Shown here: positions 46,202 through 55,136 of the stretch, in pieces
Numbering within the stretch: the stretch's first letter is position 1
How the letters are laid out: the number at the start of each line of letters is the position of its first letter
NCBI RefSeq assembly: GCF_016518545.1
Contig: NZ_JACVTO010000006.1
Span: 1 to 64,000, forward strand
DNA length: 64,000 bases
Origin: Pseudomonas sp. S30
Lineage (GTDB): Bacteria > Pseudomonadota > Gammaproteobacteria > Pseudomonadales > Pseudomonadaceae
Direction: 5' to 3'
Notes under the pieces: model-generated
Told to the model about the DNA's origin: nothing
Seen by the model: the letters and a program-made list of their open reading frames with translations, nothing else
The model's database searches: none
Position numbers and translations under genes: made by a program

Positions 46202-48478
46202 TCAGAAGTTGGCTTCGAGGGCGACGGTCACGGTGCGCTCCACACCGACGATGTAGGCTGGGTCACCATCACGGAATCCGTCGTAGGTGGCCGCGTTGGT
46301 CTTGGTGGTGTACACGCCATCGAGGTATTTCTTGTCGAACAGGTTGTCGACGTTCAGGCGCAGCGTCGCGCTCTTGAAGACGCGCTTGTCGACCGGCAGG
46401 TACACGCCGGCACCGAGGTTGAACACCACGCGGCCGGGAATGCTTTCGTCGTTGGTCAGGTCGCCGTACAACTTGCTGGTGAGCTTGCCGCCGAAGGTGC
46501 CGTAGTAGCGTCCGTTGTCGTAGCCGATATTGGCGGCGAGCATGTGCTCGGGCACGTTGGCGAATTGCTTGCCGGCGGTGGGGAGGGTGATGGCAACGCC
46601 CTTGTTGAAGACCTGCAGGTCGTCTTTCTGCTTGGAGCGGGTGTAGGTGTAGGAGGTGTAGTAGTTGAAGTCATGGGGCAACAGGCCGCTCCACTCCAGC
46701 TCCAGGCCATAGTTGTCCACGGCGCCGGCGTTGATGTCGGCGGCGTCGCCGTTGATGTCCTTGGACGAGACCTGGCGGTTCTTGAACTTCATGTAGAACA
46801 GGCTGGCCGACAGGGTCATGTCCGGTTCGACGAAGCGCCAGCCCAGTTCATGGTTCCAGCTGGTCTCCGGCTCGAGACCGATGGACTCGGGCGAGTTGTC
46901 GTAGAGCGCGTAGTTCTGCGGAATGCGCATGTTGCGCGAGAGGCTGTAGAACACCTGGTTGCGGTCGTCGACCTGGTACTTCAGGCCAGCGTTGGGCAGG
47001 AACTTGTTGTAGGTCTGGTCGCGGTTCACTGGCGCCTCGGTGAGGCTGCCGTGGTTGTGGCCTTTGCGCTCCACGTTCATGAACGACAGGCCGGCGTTGA
47101 GCGTCCAGTCCGAGTCGATGTACCAGGTGTCCTGGGCCCAGATCTTCTGCGCCGGGGTTTCGGTGAAGCGGTTGCGGCCCTGGACGATCTGGCCGTTGGC
47201 GTCGACCACGCGATGGCTGTCGGGCCAGGTGCTGTCGGGCTTGCCGGCGGCATCGATGCCGATGAACGGCTGGGTCTGGCGCTGGCGCGCATCTTCGAAC
47301 CAGTAGCCGAACTGCAGGCTGTGCTCGCCCAGGTCCCAGTTCAGTTTGGTGGTGATGCCCGGGCGCCAGGTCTGGGTGCGCGACGAGCGATAGTAGACGC
47401 CGCCATTGGGCGTGCCGTCGGCGTTGTAGGTGGCCGCCGAGGCGAGGTTGCTCAGGTCGTATACGCCGCTGGTGCTCGATCCGCTGTTGAGGGCGTAGGC
47501 GGAGCTGCCGCCACCGCCGCCATTGCCGTAGTAGTAATACGGGATGACGTCCATGGACAGGTTGTCGGCCAGCTTGAAATGGGTATTGAACACCGCCGTG
47601 AAGGTCTCGAACGGGTTCTGCGCCAAGCCATAGTAGCTGGTGATCTTGCCACTGCCGTTGCGCGCGGCCACCGACGGGTAAGGGTCATAGCGGCGGCCGA
47701 ACTGGGTGTATTGGCTCTTGGTCAGCTGGCTGTAGCTGTTGTTGTCCTGCTTGTGGTACTTGAGGATCAGGTTGGCGGTGTTGCCGTCGCCCGCATCGAA
47801 GAAGCTGTTCCATTCCACCTTGTTGGCGCGCACCGCACCGTCGCCACGCCATTTGTCGCCTTCTGCATGGGACACCGACAGCCAGTTGCTCAGGCCGTTC
47901 ACTTCGCCGGTGTTCAGGCGTGCGAAGGTCTTGCGAGTGGCGTTGCTGCCCAGGCTCTGCTTGACGAAGGCGCCGGTCTCCTTGGTCGGGCGGAGGGTCA
48001 CCAGGCCGATGTTGCCGCCGCTGGAGCCGATGTGCGGGCCATCGGCTTCGGACGCGCCCTGGGTGACGAAAATCTGCTCGATGTTTTCGGCGTCGCCCAG
48101 CAGGTTGGAATACAGTGCGTAGTTGCCCGAGTCGTTGATGGGCATGCCGTCCACGCTCATGCCCACCTGGTCGGAGTTCATCCCGCGCATCGTGAAGCGA
48201 AAGCCCGACAGGCCGGTGGCGTCTTCGCTGGAGATGTTCAGGCCTGGGGTGTACTTGAGCTTGTCCACGGCGTTGCCGGTCGCGGTCTGCTTGTCCAGGG
48301 CTTCCTTGGTCACGGTCGAGCGCGATTTGGCGCTGTCTTCGGGCACCATGTAGCCTGCGCCCTGGGTGGCCTTGCCCTCGACCTTGATGGCGCCGACGTC
48401 GGAGGCGTCCGCCGCGTGCGCCATCCCGTGGGCGAGGCCTGCGGTCATCAGTGCGAGGGTTAGCTTGCTGAGCGTCAT
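46202..48478 (-). CDS. TonB-dependent outer-membrane receptor
   Basis: This 758-residue receptor has a signal peptide (about 1-22, ending AHA), an N-terminal plug (about 45-160, DKLKYTPGLNISSEDATGLSGFRFTMRGMNSDQVGMSVDGMPIND) and a C-terminal barrel ending VERTVTVALEANF. A putative TonB box lies in DASDVGAIKVEG. No siderophore genes are nearby. Its operon encodes its own TonB-ExbB-ExbD and two phosphatases, which points to a phosphorus-containing ligand. ATG at 48478 follows AGGA. Confidence 0.92.
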   Translation of the reverse strand: MTLSKLTLALMTAGLAHGMAHAADASDVGAIKVEGKATQGAGYMVPEDSAKSRSTVTKEALDKQTATGNAVDKLKYTPGLNISSEDATGLSGFRFTMRGMNSDQVGMSVDGMPINDSGNYALYSNLLGDAENIEQIFVTQGASEADGPHIGSSGGNIGLVTLRPTKETGAFVKQSLGSNATRKTFARLNTGEVNGLSNWLSVSHAEGDKWRGDGAVRANKVEWNSFFDAGDGNTANLILKYHKQDNNSYSQLTKSQYTQFGRRYDPYPSVAARNGSGKITSYYGLAQNPFETFTAVFNTHFKLADNLSMDVIPYYYYGNGGGGGSSAYALNSGSSTSGVYDLSNLASAATYNADGTPNGGVYYRSSRTQTWRPGITTKLNWDLGEHSLQFGYWFEDARQRQTQPFIGIDAAGKPDSTWPDSHRVVDANGQIVQGRNRFTETPAQKIWAQDTWYIDSDWTLNAGLSFMNVERKGHNHGSLTEAPVNRDQTYNKFLPNAGLKYQVDDRNQVFYSLSRNMRIPQNYALYDNSPESIGLEPETSWNHELGWRFVEPDMTLSASLFYMKFKNRQVSSKDINGDAADINAGAVDNYGLELEWSGLLPHDFNYYTSYTYTRSKQKDDLQVFNKGVAITLPTAGKQFANVPEHMLAANIGYDNGRYYGTFGGKLTSKLYGDLTNDESIPGRVVFNLGAGVYLPVDKRVFKSATLRLNVDNLFDKKYLDGVYTTKTNAATYDGFRDGDPAYIVGVERTVTVALEANF

Positions 48479-48502
48479 CACGTGTTTCCTGTCTGTCGGT
48501 GC

Positions 48503-49261
48503 CTACTGCACGCGGTAGTTGAAGGTGGCGGTGAAACGGTGCTGGGGTTGGCCGCCGAAGGCTTGCTCCGGGAACGGCTTGACTTGCTTGATGCGCTTGA
48601 GGCTGGTGCTAGCGGCGCGGTTGAGCAGCATGCTCGAGGCCGGAGTTTCGATGCCCGAGTCCAGGACGTTGCCGGCCCGGTCCACGAGCATCCACACCAC
48701 CACATCGCCTGTCGGTCGTTCCAGGGACGCCTGGCGGCCGGTGGGGTACTGCTTGAAGCGCTCCATGTCGCTGCGCAGGCCCTGCATGTAGCCGCCTTCC
48801 AGCGCACCGGTATCGACCCTCGGTGCTACCGGTGCTGCGGGCGCAGGCTTGGCCGGCTCAACGGCGGGGCGCGCCGGTGCGCTGGCTGCGGGCGTCGGTG
48901 GTGGTTGCACTGCAGGCTTGGGCGCGACCTTGGCCACAGCAGGCTTGGGCACGGGTTTGGGAGTGGGCTTGGGCTCGGGTCTGCGCACGACCGGTTTGGG
49001 CGGCGGCAGTGCAGCCTCGGGTTCTTCTTCCACAGGGGGCGGTAGCGGCGCCTCCACGGGCGGCGGCGGCTCGACGACCGCCGGCGTTGGCTCTGACGGC
49101 GGGGTGGGTTCGACCAGTGCCACCTCGACCGCCGACTCGTCGTAGACCGGCTCGATGTTCAGGGGCTTGGTGTTCACTGCCAGCACGATCGCAGCGAGGG
49201 CCGCCACGGCCGGCAGGGCGCCTAGCCACTGGCGGCCGCGATAGAGGAAATAAAGTGTCAT
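48503..49261 (-). CDS. tonB: TonB energy transducer
   Basis: This 252-residue protein has an N-terminal transmembrane helix (about 14-32), a Pro-rich spacer (about 50-140 with EPTPPSEPTPAVVEPPPP and PKPTPKPVPKPAV) and a C-terminal TonB domain (about 165-252, YPTGRQASLERPTGDVVVWMLVDRAGNVLDSGIETPASS). It is dedicated to the adjacent receptor. The ATG overlaps the exbD stop (ATGA). Confidence 0.92.
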   Translation of the reverse strand: MTLYFLYRGRQWLGALPAVAALAAIVLAVNTKPLNIEPVYDESAVEVALVEPTPPSEPTPAVVEPPPPVEAPLPPPVEEEPEAALPPPKPVVRRPEPKPTPKPVPKPAVAKVAPKPAVQPPPTPAASAPARPAVEPAKPAPAAPVAPRVDTGALEGGYMQGLRSDMERFKQYPTGRQASLERPTGDVVVWMLVDRAGNVLDSGIETPASSMLLNRAASTSLKRIKQVKPFPEQAFGGQPQHRFTATFNYRVQ

Positions 49262-49665
49262 GGCTTGCGGGTAGCGATGGAAATGGAGGTGAAGCCACCC
49301 GCGCGCAGGGTGTCCATGACTTCGACCAGCCGCGCCACTTCGACGCCCTTGTCGCTGTTGACGATGATCACCGTCTTGGCGTCAGGCTTTTCCAGGCCCT
49401 TGAGCGCGGGCACCAGGGCATCCACCGTGGTCGCCTGGCCGTCCAGTTGCAGCTCGCCCCCCAGGCCCAGGGTGAGAATGGACTTGTTCTGCGGCTTGAG
49501 CTGCTGCGCGGTACTAGCGCTGGGCAGTTGGGTCTTCATGCCCAGCGCCGGAATGACGTTGAGGCTGATCAGTACAAAGAACACCAGCAGGAACATCATC
49601 ACGTCGATCATGGGGATCAGTTCGATGTGCGCCTTGCGCTTGGTTGGCTCGTCCCAGGCTCTCAT
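49258..49665 (-). CDS. exbD: ExbD/TolR-family protein
   Basis: This 135-residue protein has one transmembrane helix with the proton-conducting Asp (ELIPMIDVMMFLLVFFVLISL) and a periplasmic domain. ATG at 49665 follows GAGGAGG. It is first of the six-gene operon exbD-tonB-receptor-exbB-nucleotidase-AcpA. Confidence 0.92.
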   Translation of the reverse strand: MRAWDEPTKRKAHIELIPMIDVMMFLLVFFVLISLNVIPALGMKTQLPSASTAQQLKPQNKSILTLGLGGELQLDGQATTVDALVPALKGLEKPDAKTVIIVNSDKGVEVARLVEVMDTLRAGGFTSISIATRKP

Positions 49666-49710
49666 GAAGCCTCCTCGTTTCGATTGGAGCCGGGACACTA
49701 ACAATCAATA

Positions 49711-49728
49711 ATGAACAAAAAGTGACCG
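49711..49728 (-). promoter_or_regulatory. Candidate Pho box upstream of exbD
   Basis: Read on the minus strand, CGGTCAC-TTTT-TGTTCAT resembles the PhoB consensus of two CTGTCAT repeats spaced by four bases, with 6 of 7 matches (allowing T or C last) in the first repeat and 4 of 7 in the second. It lies 46 bases upstream of exbD. A weaker CTGTCAC occurs on the plus strand at 49791 before phoD. Confidence 0.4.
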
Positions 49729-49854
49729 CGAATTTAATTTTCAAAAGGCTCTAGAACAGGCTTCTTGAAGGTTTCATTAACTTTTTACCACTGTCACGAA
49801 ATGGACTTTGGCCACTGCCATGCTGCGCGGATTTGATCGAGCGGACAGTTTTCC

Positions 49855-51423
49855 ATGGGCAACGAATCAGGGCTTGCGGACCCAGGCAGGCGACGTGTTC
49901 TCAGCGGGTTGGCCGCCGGCAGCGGGCTGGCATTGATCGGTCCCTATGCCCGTGCCGCAGGCACGGATTATCCCTTCACGCTGGGCGTGGCCAGCGGTGA
50001 TCCGCTGCCCGACGGCTTCGTCATCTGGACACGCCTGGCCCCGGTTTCCGGGTTGCAGCCCAGTCGTGAGGTGGCGGTGCGCTGGAGTGTGGCCACCGAT
50101 GAAGGCATGCGCCAGGTCGTACACCGTGGGCATGTCCTGGCCCGCGGCGGCCTCGCCCATTCGGTGCATGTGGAAGTCGCGGGGTTGCAGCCGGGTCGAC
50201 CGTACTGGTACCGCTTCGAGGCACTGGGCGAGCAGAGCCCGATTGGACGTTCGCGCACCGCGCCCGCCGCCGATAGTCTGGCGCCAGCGCACTTCGGCTT
50301 CGCCTCCTGCTCGCATTACGAGCTGGGCTACTTCAGTGCGTATCGGCATTTGGCGCAGGAGCAGGCGGACCTGGTGTTTTTCCTCGGCGACTACATCTAC
50401 GAGAACTCTTTCGCCAGCGGCTCAACGAAGATCGTCCGCGCCCATGACGTGATCGAGGCCTCGGACCTGGCCGGGTACCGTGCTCGCTACACCCAGTACA
50501 AGCGCGATCCCGACCTGCAGGCGTTGCATGCCAGTGCACCCTGTGTGGCGACCTGGGACGACCACGAGGTGCAGAACGACTATGCCGACCGCTGGTCGCA
50601 GGACGCGGGTGTCAGCCCGCAGGCATTCCTGCGTCGTCGCGCGGCAGCGTATCAGGCCTTCTACGAACACATACCGCTGCGTCGAACCAGCCTGCCGCAG
50701 GGGGCCGACATGCGGATCTACCGGCGTATCGACTTCGGCCAGCTGGCGCGCTTCCACGTGCTCGACGGTCGTCAGTATCGCAGTGAACAGCCTTGTATTC
50801 CTGCCAATGGCAGCCACCGCGGGCATATCGCCGCGCCCGATTGTGCCGACCTGAGCGACTCGCGGCGGACCCTGCTCGGCTGGGAGCAGGAAGCCTGGCT
50901 GCACGAGGGCTTGGCGCGCTCCCCAGCGCGCTGGAATGTCATCGCCCAGGATCTGCTGGTGGCGCCGATGCTGCAACGCGATCCCGCGACCCTCTCGCTG
51001 GGCCACTGGACCGACGGCTGGGACGGCTACGCGGCCTGCCGCCAGCGGATGCTGCAGGCGATCGACCGAAGCCAAGCGCGCAACCCGGTGTTCTGGGGTG
51101 GCGACATCCACTCGTTCTGGACCACCGATCTGCACCTGGACAGCCAGGACCCGGCTTCGAAGGTGGTCGCCACCGAGTTCGTCGGCACCTCGGTGACCTC
51201 CGATGGCCCGCCATACGACGCTTTCCATGCGCTGATGCCGCTGAACCCTCACGTGAAGTTCTTCGACAGCCGCCAGCGCGGTTATGTGTCCGTCACGCTG
51301 GATGAACGACGCATGAGCACAAGATTCCAGACGATTTCCGAGCGCCGCGATCCGGCGGCCACGGCTTCGACCTTACAGCGTTTCGTCGTGGAAGACGGCC
51401 GGGCAGGGGCACTGCTCGGCTGA
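49855..51423 (+). CDS. phoD: PhoD-family alkaline phosphatase/phosphodiesterase
   Basis: This 522-residue Tat-exported enzyme has twin-arginine signal PGRRRVLSGLAAGSGLALIG (residues 10-29). The N-terminal PhoD domain (GVASGDPLPDGFVIWTRLAP) and metallophosphatase core (FGFASCSHYELGYF, VFFLGDYIYEN, ATWDDHEVQNDYA, NPVFWGGDIHSFWTTDLH) contain the iron and calcium ligands of the family. It is divergent from the exbD operon across 189 bases. It hydrolyses phosphodiesters and monoesters and is probably PhoB-controlled. Confidence 0.93.
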   Translation: MGNESGLADPGRRRVLSGLAAGSGLALIGPYARAAGTDYPFTLGVASGDPLPDGFVIWTRLAPVSGLQPSREVAVRWSVATDEGMRQVVHRGHVLARGGLAHSVHVEVAGLQPGRPYWYRFEALGEQSPIGRSRTAPAADSLAPAHFGFASCSHYELGYFSAYRHLAQEQADLVFFLGDYIYENSFASGSTKIVRAHDVIEASDLAGYRARYTQYKRDPDLQALHASAPCVATWDDHEVQNDYADRWSQDAGVSPQAFLRRRAAAYQAFYEHIPLRRTSLPQGADMRIYRRIDFGQLARFHVLDGRQYRSEQPCIPANGSHRGHIAAPDCADLSDSRRTLLGWEQEAWLHEGLARSPARWNVIAQDLLVAPMLQRDPATLSLGHWTDGWDGYAACRQRMLQAIDRSQARNPVFWGGDIHSFWTTDLHLDSQDPASKVVATEFVGTSVTSDGPPYDAFHALMPLNPHVKFFDSRQRGYVSVTLDERRMSTRFQTISERRDPAATASTLQRFVVEDGRAGALLG

Positions 51424-51448
51424 GAGCTGCTGGTGCTGGCAAGCCTCT

Positions 51449-51964
51449 TCAGACCGGCAAAGCAGGGTGCCCGGACACATCGCAATACTGGCCCTTGAAA
51501 TAAAGCAGCGGCCTGGAGAGGGAAACCGGGTGCAAGTCGAGCGCCTTCACCTCGCCGATGACGATCAGGTGATCGCCCGCCGGGTACTCCGCATGAATCT
51601 CGCAGTCCAGCCACAGCAGACTGTCACTGATCAAGGGGTTGCCCAGAGGTGACGAGCGCCAGTCGATACCCTGCCATTTATCTGCTCCGCGCCGGGCGAA
51701 CTGGTTGGAAATCCCGACCTGTTCACCCGATAGCACATTGACCGCGAAGCGGCCGGCCTCACGGATTTTCGGGTAGCTCGCCGAACTGGACATTACGCTG
51801 AACGAGACCAGTGGCGGGCTCATCGAGACGCTGTAGAAGGATTGGCAGGTGAACCCCAGCGGTTCGGTGCCGAGCTGCGAGGTCACCACCGTGATGCCGG
51901 AGGCGTAATGCCCGAGCGCCTCGCGGAACCGGGAGGGCTCGATGGCCGTGCAAGACAATGACAT
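51449..51964 (-). CDS. Flavin reductase-like protein
   Basis: This 171-residue protein is a short-chain flavin reductase of the HpaC type. FREALGHYASGITVVTSQLG, GFTCQSFYSVSMSPPLVSFSV and the C-terminal LDCEIHAEYPAGDHLIVIGEV carry the family pattern. It would supply reduced FMN or FAD to an oxygenase. It lies 112 bases downstream of mesD on the same strand. No flavin monooxygenase of a standard family is nearby, so MesX (DUF1852) or MesD is the plausible recipient, which is inference. Confidence 0.85.
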   Translation of the reverse strand: MSLSCTAIEPSRFREALGHYASGITVVTSQLGTEPLGFTCQSFYSVSMSPPLVSFSVMSSSASYPKIREAGRFAVNVLSGEQVGISNQFARRGADKWQGIDWRSSPLGNPLISDSLLWLDCEIHAEYPAGDHLIVIGEVKALDLHPVSLSRPLLYFKGQYCDVSGHPALPV

Positions 51965-52076
51965 GGTCGATCCTGAAGGCAGAGGGGGCTTGGACTGATC
52001 CGCGAGCCCAGGCACTCGTGCGAGCTTTTCAGGCGAGTGTCTCCGGGCTGCGTATGCCGATACAGGCGTCGACGGG

Positions 52077-53099
52077 TCAGAGCTCTCGACGCACGATCTC
52101 GGCACCTGCACTCAAGGCCTGAAGCTTGCCTCGGGCCACCCCGCGAGGCAGCGGCGCCATGCCGCAGTTGGTGCAGGGGTAGAGCTTGTCGGCGTCGACG
52201 AACTGCAGCGCCTTGCGCAAGGTGGCGGCCACTTCTTCCGGCGTCTCGATGGCATGGTTGGCCACATCGATGGCACCCACCATCACCTTCTTGCCGCGGA
52301 TCAGCTCGATCAGGTCCATCGGCACATGGGAGTTGTGGCACTCCAGCGAAACGATGTCGATGCTCGACTTCTGCAGCTTGGGGAACGCCTCTTCGTATTG
52401 CCGCCACTCCGAGCCGAGGGTCTTCTTCCAGTCGGTATTGGCCTTGATGCCGTAGCCGTAGCAGATGTGCACGGCCGTCTCGCATTTCAGGCCTTCGATC
52501 GCCCGCTCCAGGGTAGCGACGCCCCATTCGTTGACTTCGTCGAAGAACACGTTGAAGGCGGGCTCGTCGAACTGAATGATGTCCACGCCGGCCGCCTCCA
52601 GCTCACGGGCTTCCTGGTTGAGGATCTTGGCGAATTCCCAGGCCAGTTTCTCGCGGCTTTTATAGTGGCCGTCGTACAGGGTGTCGATCATGGTCATGGG
52701 GCCGGGCAGTGCCCACTTGATCGGCTGCGAAGTCTGCTGGCGCAGGTACCTGGCATCCTCGACGAAGACCGGCTTGCGCCGGGCCACGGCGCCGACGACC
52801 GTGGGCACGCTGGCGTCGTAGCGATCACGAATCCTGACGGTTTCGCGCTGCTCGAAGTCGACCCCTTCCAGGTGCTCGATGAAGGTGGTGACGAAGTGCT
52901 GGCGGGTCTGCTCACCGTCGCTGACGATGTCGATTCCGGCGTGCTGCTGCTCTTGCAGCGACAAACGCAGGGCGTCCTGCTTGCCCTGGATCAGTTCCTC
53001 GCCCTCGAGCTTCCAGGGTGACCAGAGTTTCTCGGGTTCCGCGAGCCAGGAGGGTTTGGGCAGGCTGCCTGCCGTGGAAGTCGGGAGTAGTTTGTTCAT
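52077..53099 (-). CDS. mesD: Core methionine synthase MesD
   Basis: This 340-residue protein contains only the MetE catalytic barrel, without the folate-binding N-terminal half of MetE (about 750 residues). Zinc ligands are seen as His211 and Cys213 (VHICYGYG), Glu253 (SLECHNS) and Cys312 (CTNCGMAP). The substrate motif IIQFDEPAFN is present. With MesX directly upstream, it fits the MesD family, found only in aerobic bacteria, which makes methionine from homocysteine without 5-methyltetrahydrofolate or cobalamin and needs oxygen and DUF1852. The methyl donor is unknown. Confidence 0.88.
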   Translation of the reverse strand: MNKLLPTSTAGSLPKPSWLAEPEKLWSPWKLEGEELIQGKQDALRLSLQEQQHAGIDIVSDGEQTRQHFVTTFIEHLEGVDFEQRETVRIRDRYDASVPTVVGAVARRKPVFVEDARYLRQQTSQPIKWALPGPMTMIDTLYDGHYKSREKLAWEFAKILNQEARELEAAGVDIIQFDEPAFNVFFDEVNEWGVATLERAIEGLKCETAVHICYGYGIKANTDWKKTLGSEWRQYEEAFPKLQKSSIDIVSLECHNSHVPMDLIELIRGKKVMVGAIDVANHAIETPEEVAATLRKALQFVDADKLYPCTNCGMAPLPRGVARGKLQALSAGAEIVRREL

Positions 53100-53125
53100 G
53101 ATTCAGACCTTGTCCTTGTGAGGCT

Positions 53126-54109
53126 TCAAGCCGCGTAGCGGGCCGACCATTGTTCGAGCACCGCCTGGTAGGGCTTGATGAAGTGTTCTTCGGCGAATTT
53201 TCCTTGCTCGACGGCCAGGCGGCTGCGCTCCTCGCGGTCGTAGACGATGCGCGTCAGCGAATAGTCCGCATGCTGCAGGCTCGGTCGATAGCGCTGGCCG
53301 GCCGCCGAGTTGGCGTTGTAGATCTCCGGTCGATAGATGCGCTGGAAGCTGTCCATGGTGCTGATGGTGCTGATCAGTTCGAGGTTGCTGTAGTCGCCGA
53401 GCAGGTCGCCGGCGAAGTAGAACGCCAGGGGCGCGACGCTGTTGGCCGGCATGAAGTAGCGCACTTTCAGGCCCATCTTGGCGAAGTACTCATCGGTCAG
53501 CGAATACTCATCCTGCAGGTACTCGCAGCCGAGCACCGGATGGTGATTATCGGTGCGCTGGTAAGTCCTGCTGCTCGACACGCTCAGGCAGATGACCGGG
53601 GGCTTGCCGAAGTGCTGGCGGTAGGTGTCGGAGTTCACGAAGCTCTTGAACAGCTTGCCATGCAGCTCGCCGAAGTGTTCAGGCGTGGTGAAGTGCGAGC
53701 GGCCTTTGTTGTGTTCCAGCAAGACCACACTGAAGTCGTAGTCGCGCACATAGGAGGAAAAATTGTTGCCGACGATGCCGTCGATGCGGCTGTCGGTGTG
53801 CCGATCGACGATGGTGGTCTTGAGGATCTCGATCAAGGGCAGCGCTGGCGTGGCACGGCTGGCAGCGACTTCCATCTCCACCGACACGATGTCCAGCTCG
53901 ACCGAGTAACGATCCGCCTTGGGGTTGTCCCAGTGGGCCAGGGTGTTGAAGCGGTTGTCGATCATCGCCAGGGTGTTGCGCAGATTTTCCTGGCGGCTGG
54001 CGCCCCGTGCCAGATTGGCGAAGTTGGTGGTGACCCGTGTGGTGTCCGAAGGCCGGTAGTGTTCATCGAAGCGCACGCGCTTGAGGGAAAATGAAAATGC
54101 CTGGCTCAT
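53126..54109 (-). CDS. mesX: DUF1852 protein MesX
   Basis: This is a 327-residue DUF1852 protein that starts MSQAFSFSLKRVRFDEHYRPSDTTRVTTNFANLARG, typical of the family. It is required with oxygen for MesD activity in the published work on folate-independent methionine synthases. No known catalytic motif is apparent, and there is no signal peptide or membrane segment. It is first of the operon mesX-mesD, 26 bases before mesD, followed by the flavin reductase. Confidence 0.88.
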   Translation of the reverse strand: MSQAFSFSLKRVRFDEHYRPSDTTRVTTNFANLARGASRQENLRNTLAMIDNRFNTLAHWDNPKADRYSVELDIVSVEMEVAASRATPALPLIEILKTTIVDRHTDSRIDGIVGNNFSSYVRDYDFSVVLLEHNKGRSHFTTPEHFGELHGKLFKSFVNSDTYRQHFGKPPVICLSVSSSRTYQRTDNHHPVLGCEYLQDEYSLTDEYFAKMGLKVRYFMPANSVAPLAFYFAGDLLGDYSNLELISTISTMDSFQRIYRPEIYNANSAAGQRYRPSLQHADYSLTRIVYDREERSRLAVEQGKFAEEHFIKPYQAVLEQWSARYAA

Positions 54110-54534
54110 GTTGGCTCGATACCCTGATCCGTTGACGGTCGCAGTGCTTCAACCATCGGATTCGACGGGCTGCACTGCCTGCAATGAGGGGCATCTTAGA
54201 GAGCTTGACGGGGCACTGACCAATGAATTGATTTCAGAAGATCTTTAGTTGCTCTCATGATCATAAATTTAAAGATGAATATTTTTCAATCGTAAAGGCC
54301 CATCTGACCAGCACCTCATCGAGGTGTGGGCGAGACCCTTCGAGGCAAGGCTTGACGGGTCGTCTACAACGTTTGGCGTGGGTTTGCTCGATCATCAGCA
54401 CGCGGCTGCGGTGTGCTTGGCTCGACATGAAGGGTAGCTCGGGTAATCGACATCGCTGCGTATGTCAATTACCTGGCCGGATCGCTGCCTCGGTCAGCGG
54501 CCATCGGATCTGCTGACAGGGACGGGGCTCAGCC
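54110..54534. other. AT-rich promoter region upstream of mesX
   Basis: This gene-free stretch of 425 bases is strikingly AT-rich at 54220-54300 compared with its surroundings. It holds the mesX promoter and a MetR-type palindrome. No credible ORF is seen. Confidence 0.6.
54224..54236. promoter_or_regulatory. Candidate MetR box upstream of mesX
   Basis: TGAA-TTGAT-TTCA is an exact TGAA-N5-TTCA palindrome, the core of the MetR recognition site (TGAANNWNNTTCA; here the centre is G rather than W). It is 115 bases upstream of the mesX start, a usual distance for a LysR-type activator. Confidence 0.55.
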
Positions 54535-55071
54535 TTAGGGACGCGCGCTGCCGTTGAGCTCGCCGCGTTCCAGGCTCTGCACGCTGTTGCCCAGCGCGTC
54601 GGGGGTGTGGAGGTCGGCACCACGTTCGGTCAGGGCACGCAGCAGTTCCTGGCGATCGAACAGCGCTGCGTACATGGCTGCCGTCTGACCGGCACCGTTG
54701 CGCTGGTCGGTGCTGCAGGGTGCATCGATCAGGCGTCGGGCGATGCGCACTTGGCCTTTGAAAATCGCACCCATCAGCGCCGTATTGCCCCGGGCATCCT
54801 GGGCGCAGGGGTTGGCCCCGGCGGCCAGCAAGCGTTCGACCGCCTGCAGGTGTCCGTGGTAGGCCGCCAGGATCAGCCCGGTGTAGCCGGCGCTGTCCTG
54901 TACATCGAGGTCGTAGTGGGCGCGAACGAATTCCTCGAGCACGGTTTGGTCACCGCGGCGGGCGGCATCCAGAAACAGCTCGCGCAACTGGACGTGTACG
55001 GGCGGGGTTTCCTGCGCCTGGGCGGTGAGCGCGAGCAGCGCGAGGAAAGGTGCAACGATCCATCTTTGCAT
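54535..55071 (-). CDS. ankB: Exported ankyrin-repeat protein (AnkB-like)
   Basis: This 178-residue protein has a signal peptide (about 1-19, ending AQA) and four to five ankyrin repeats (DSAGYTGLILAAYHGHLQAVERLLAAGANPCAQDARGNTALMGAIFKG and following). It is 65 bases downstream of the periplasmic catalase. In P. aeruginosa AnkB is needed for full KatB activity, possibly as a scaffold. ATG at 55071 is used. Confidence 0.85.
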   Translation of the reverse strand: MQRWIVAPFLALLALTAQAQETPPVHVQLRELFLDAARRGDQTVLEEFVRAHYDLDVQDSAGYTGLILAAYHGHLQAVERLLAAGANPCAQDARGNTALMGAIFKGQVRIARRLIDAPCSTDQRNGAGQTAAMYAALFDRQELLRALTERGADLHTPDALGNSVQSLERGELNGSARP

Positions 55072-55136
55072 GATCGCAGGCCTCCGGTAGTCGATGTACC
55101 GGCCGGATCCCGTGCGGGAGCAGGCCGGCAACAGGG

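Noticed and set aside
44043..48463. Two very long plus-strand frames opposite the nucleotidase, exbB and TonB receptor genes
   Set aside because: Repetitive Val/Gly/Ala/His-rich translations are typical of antisense frames in high-GC DNA.
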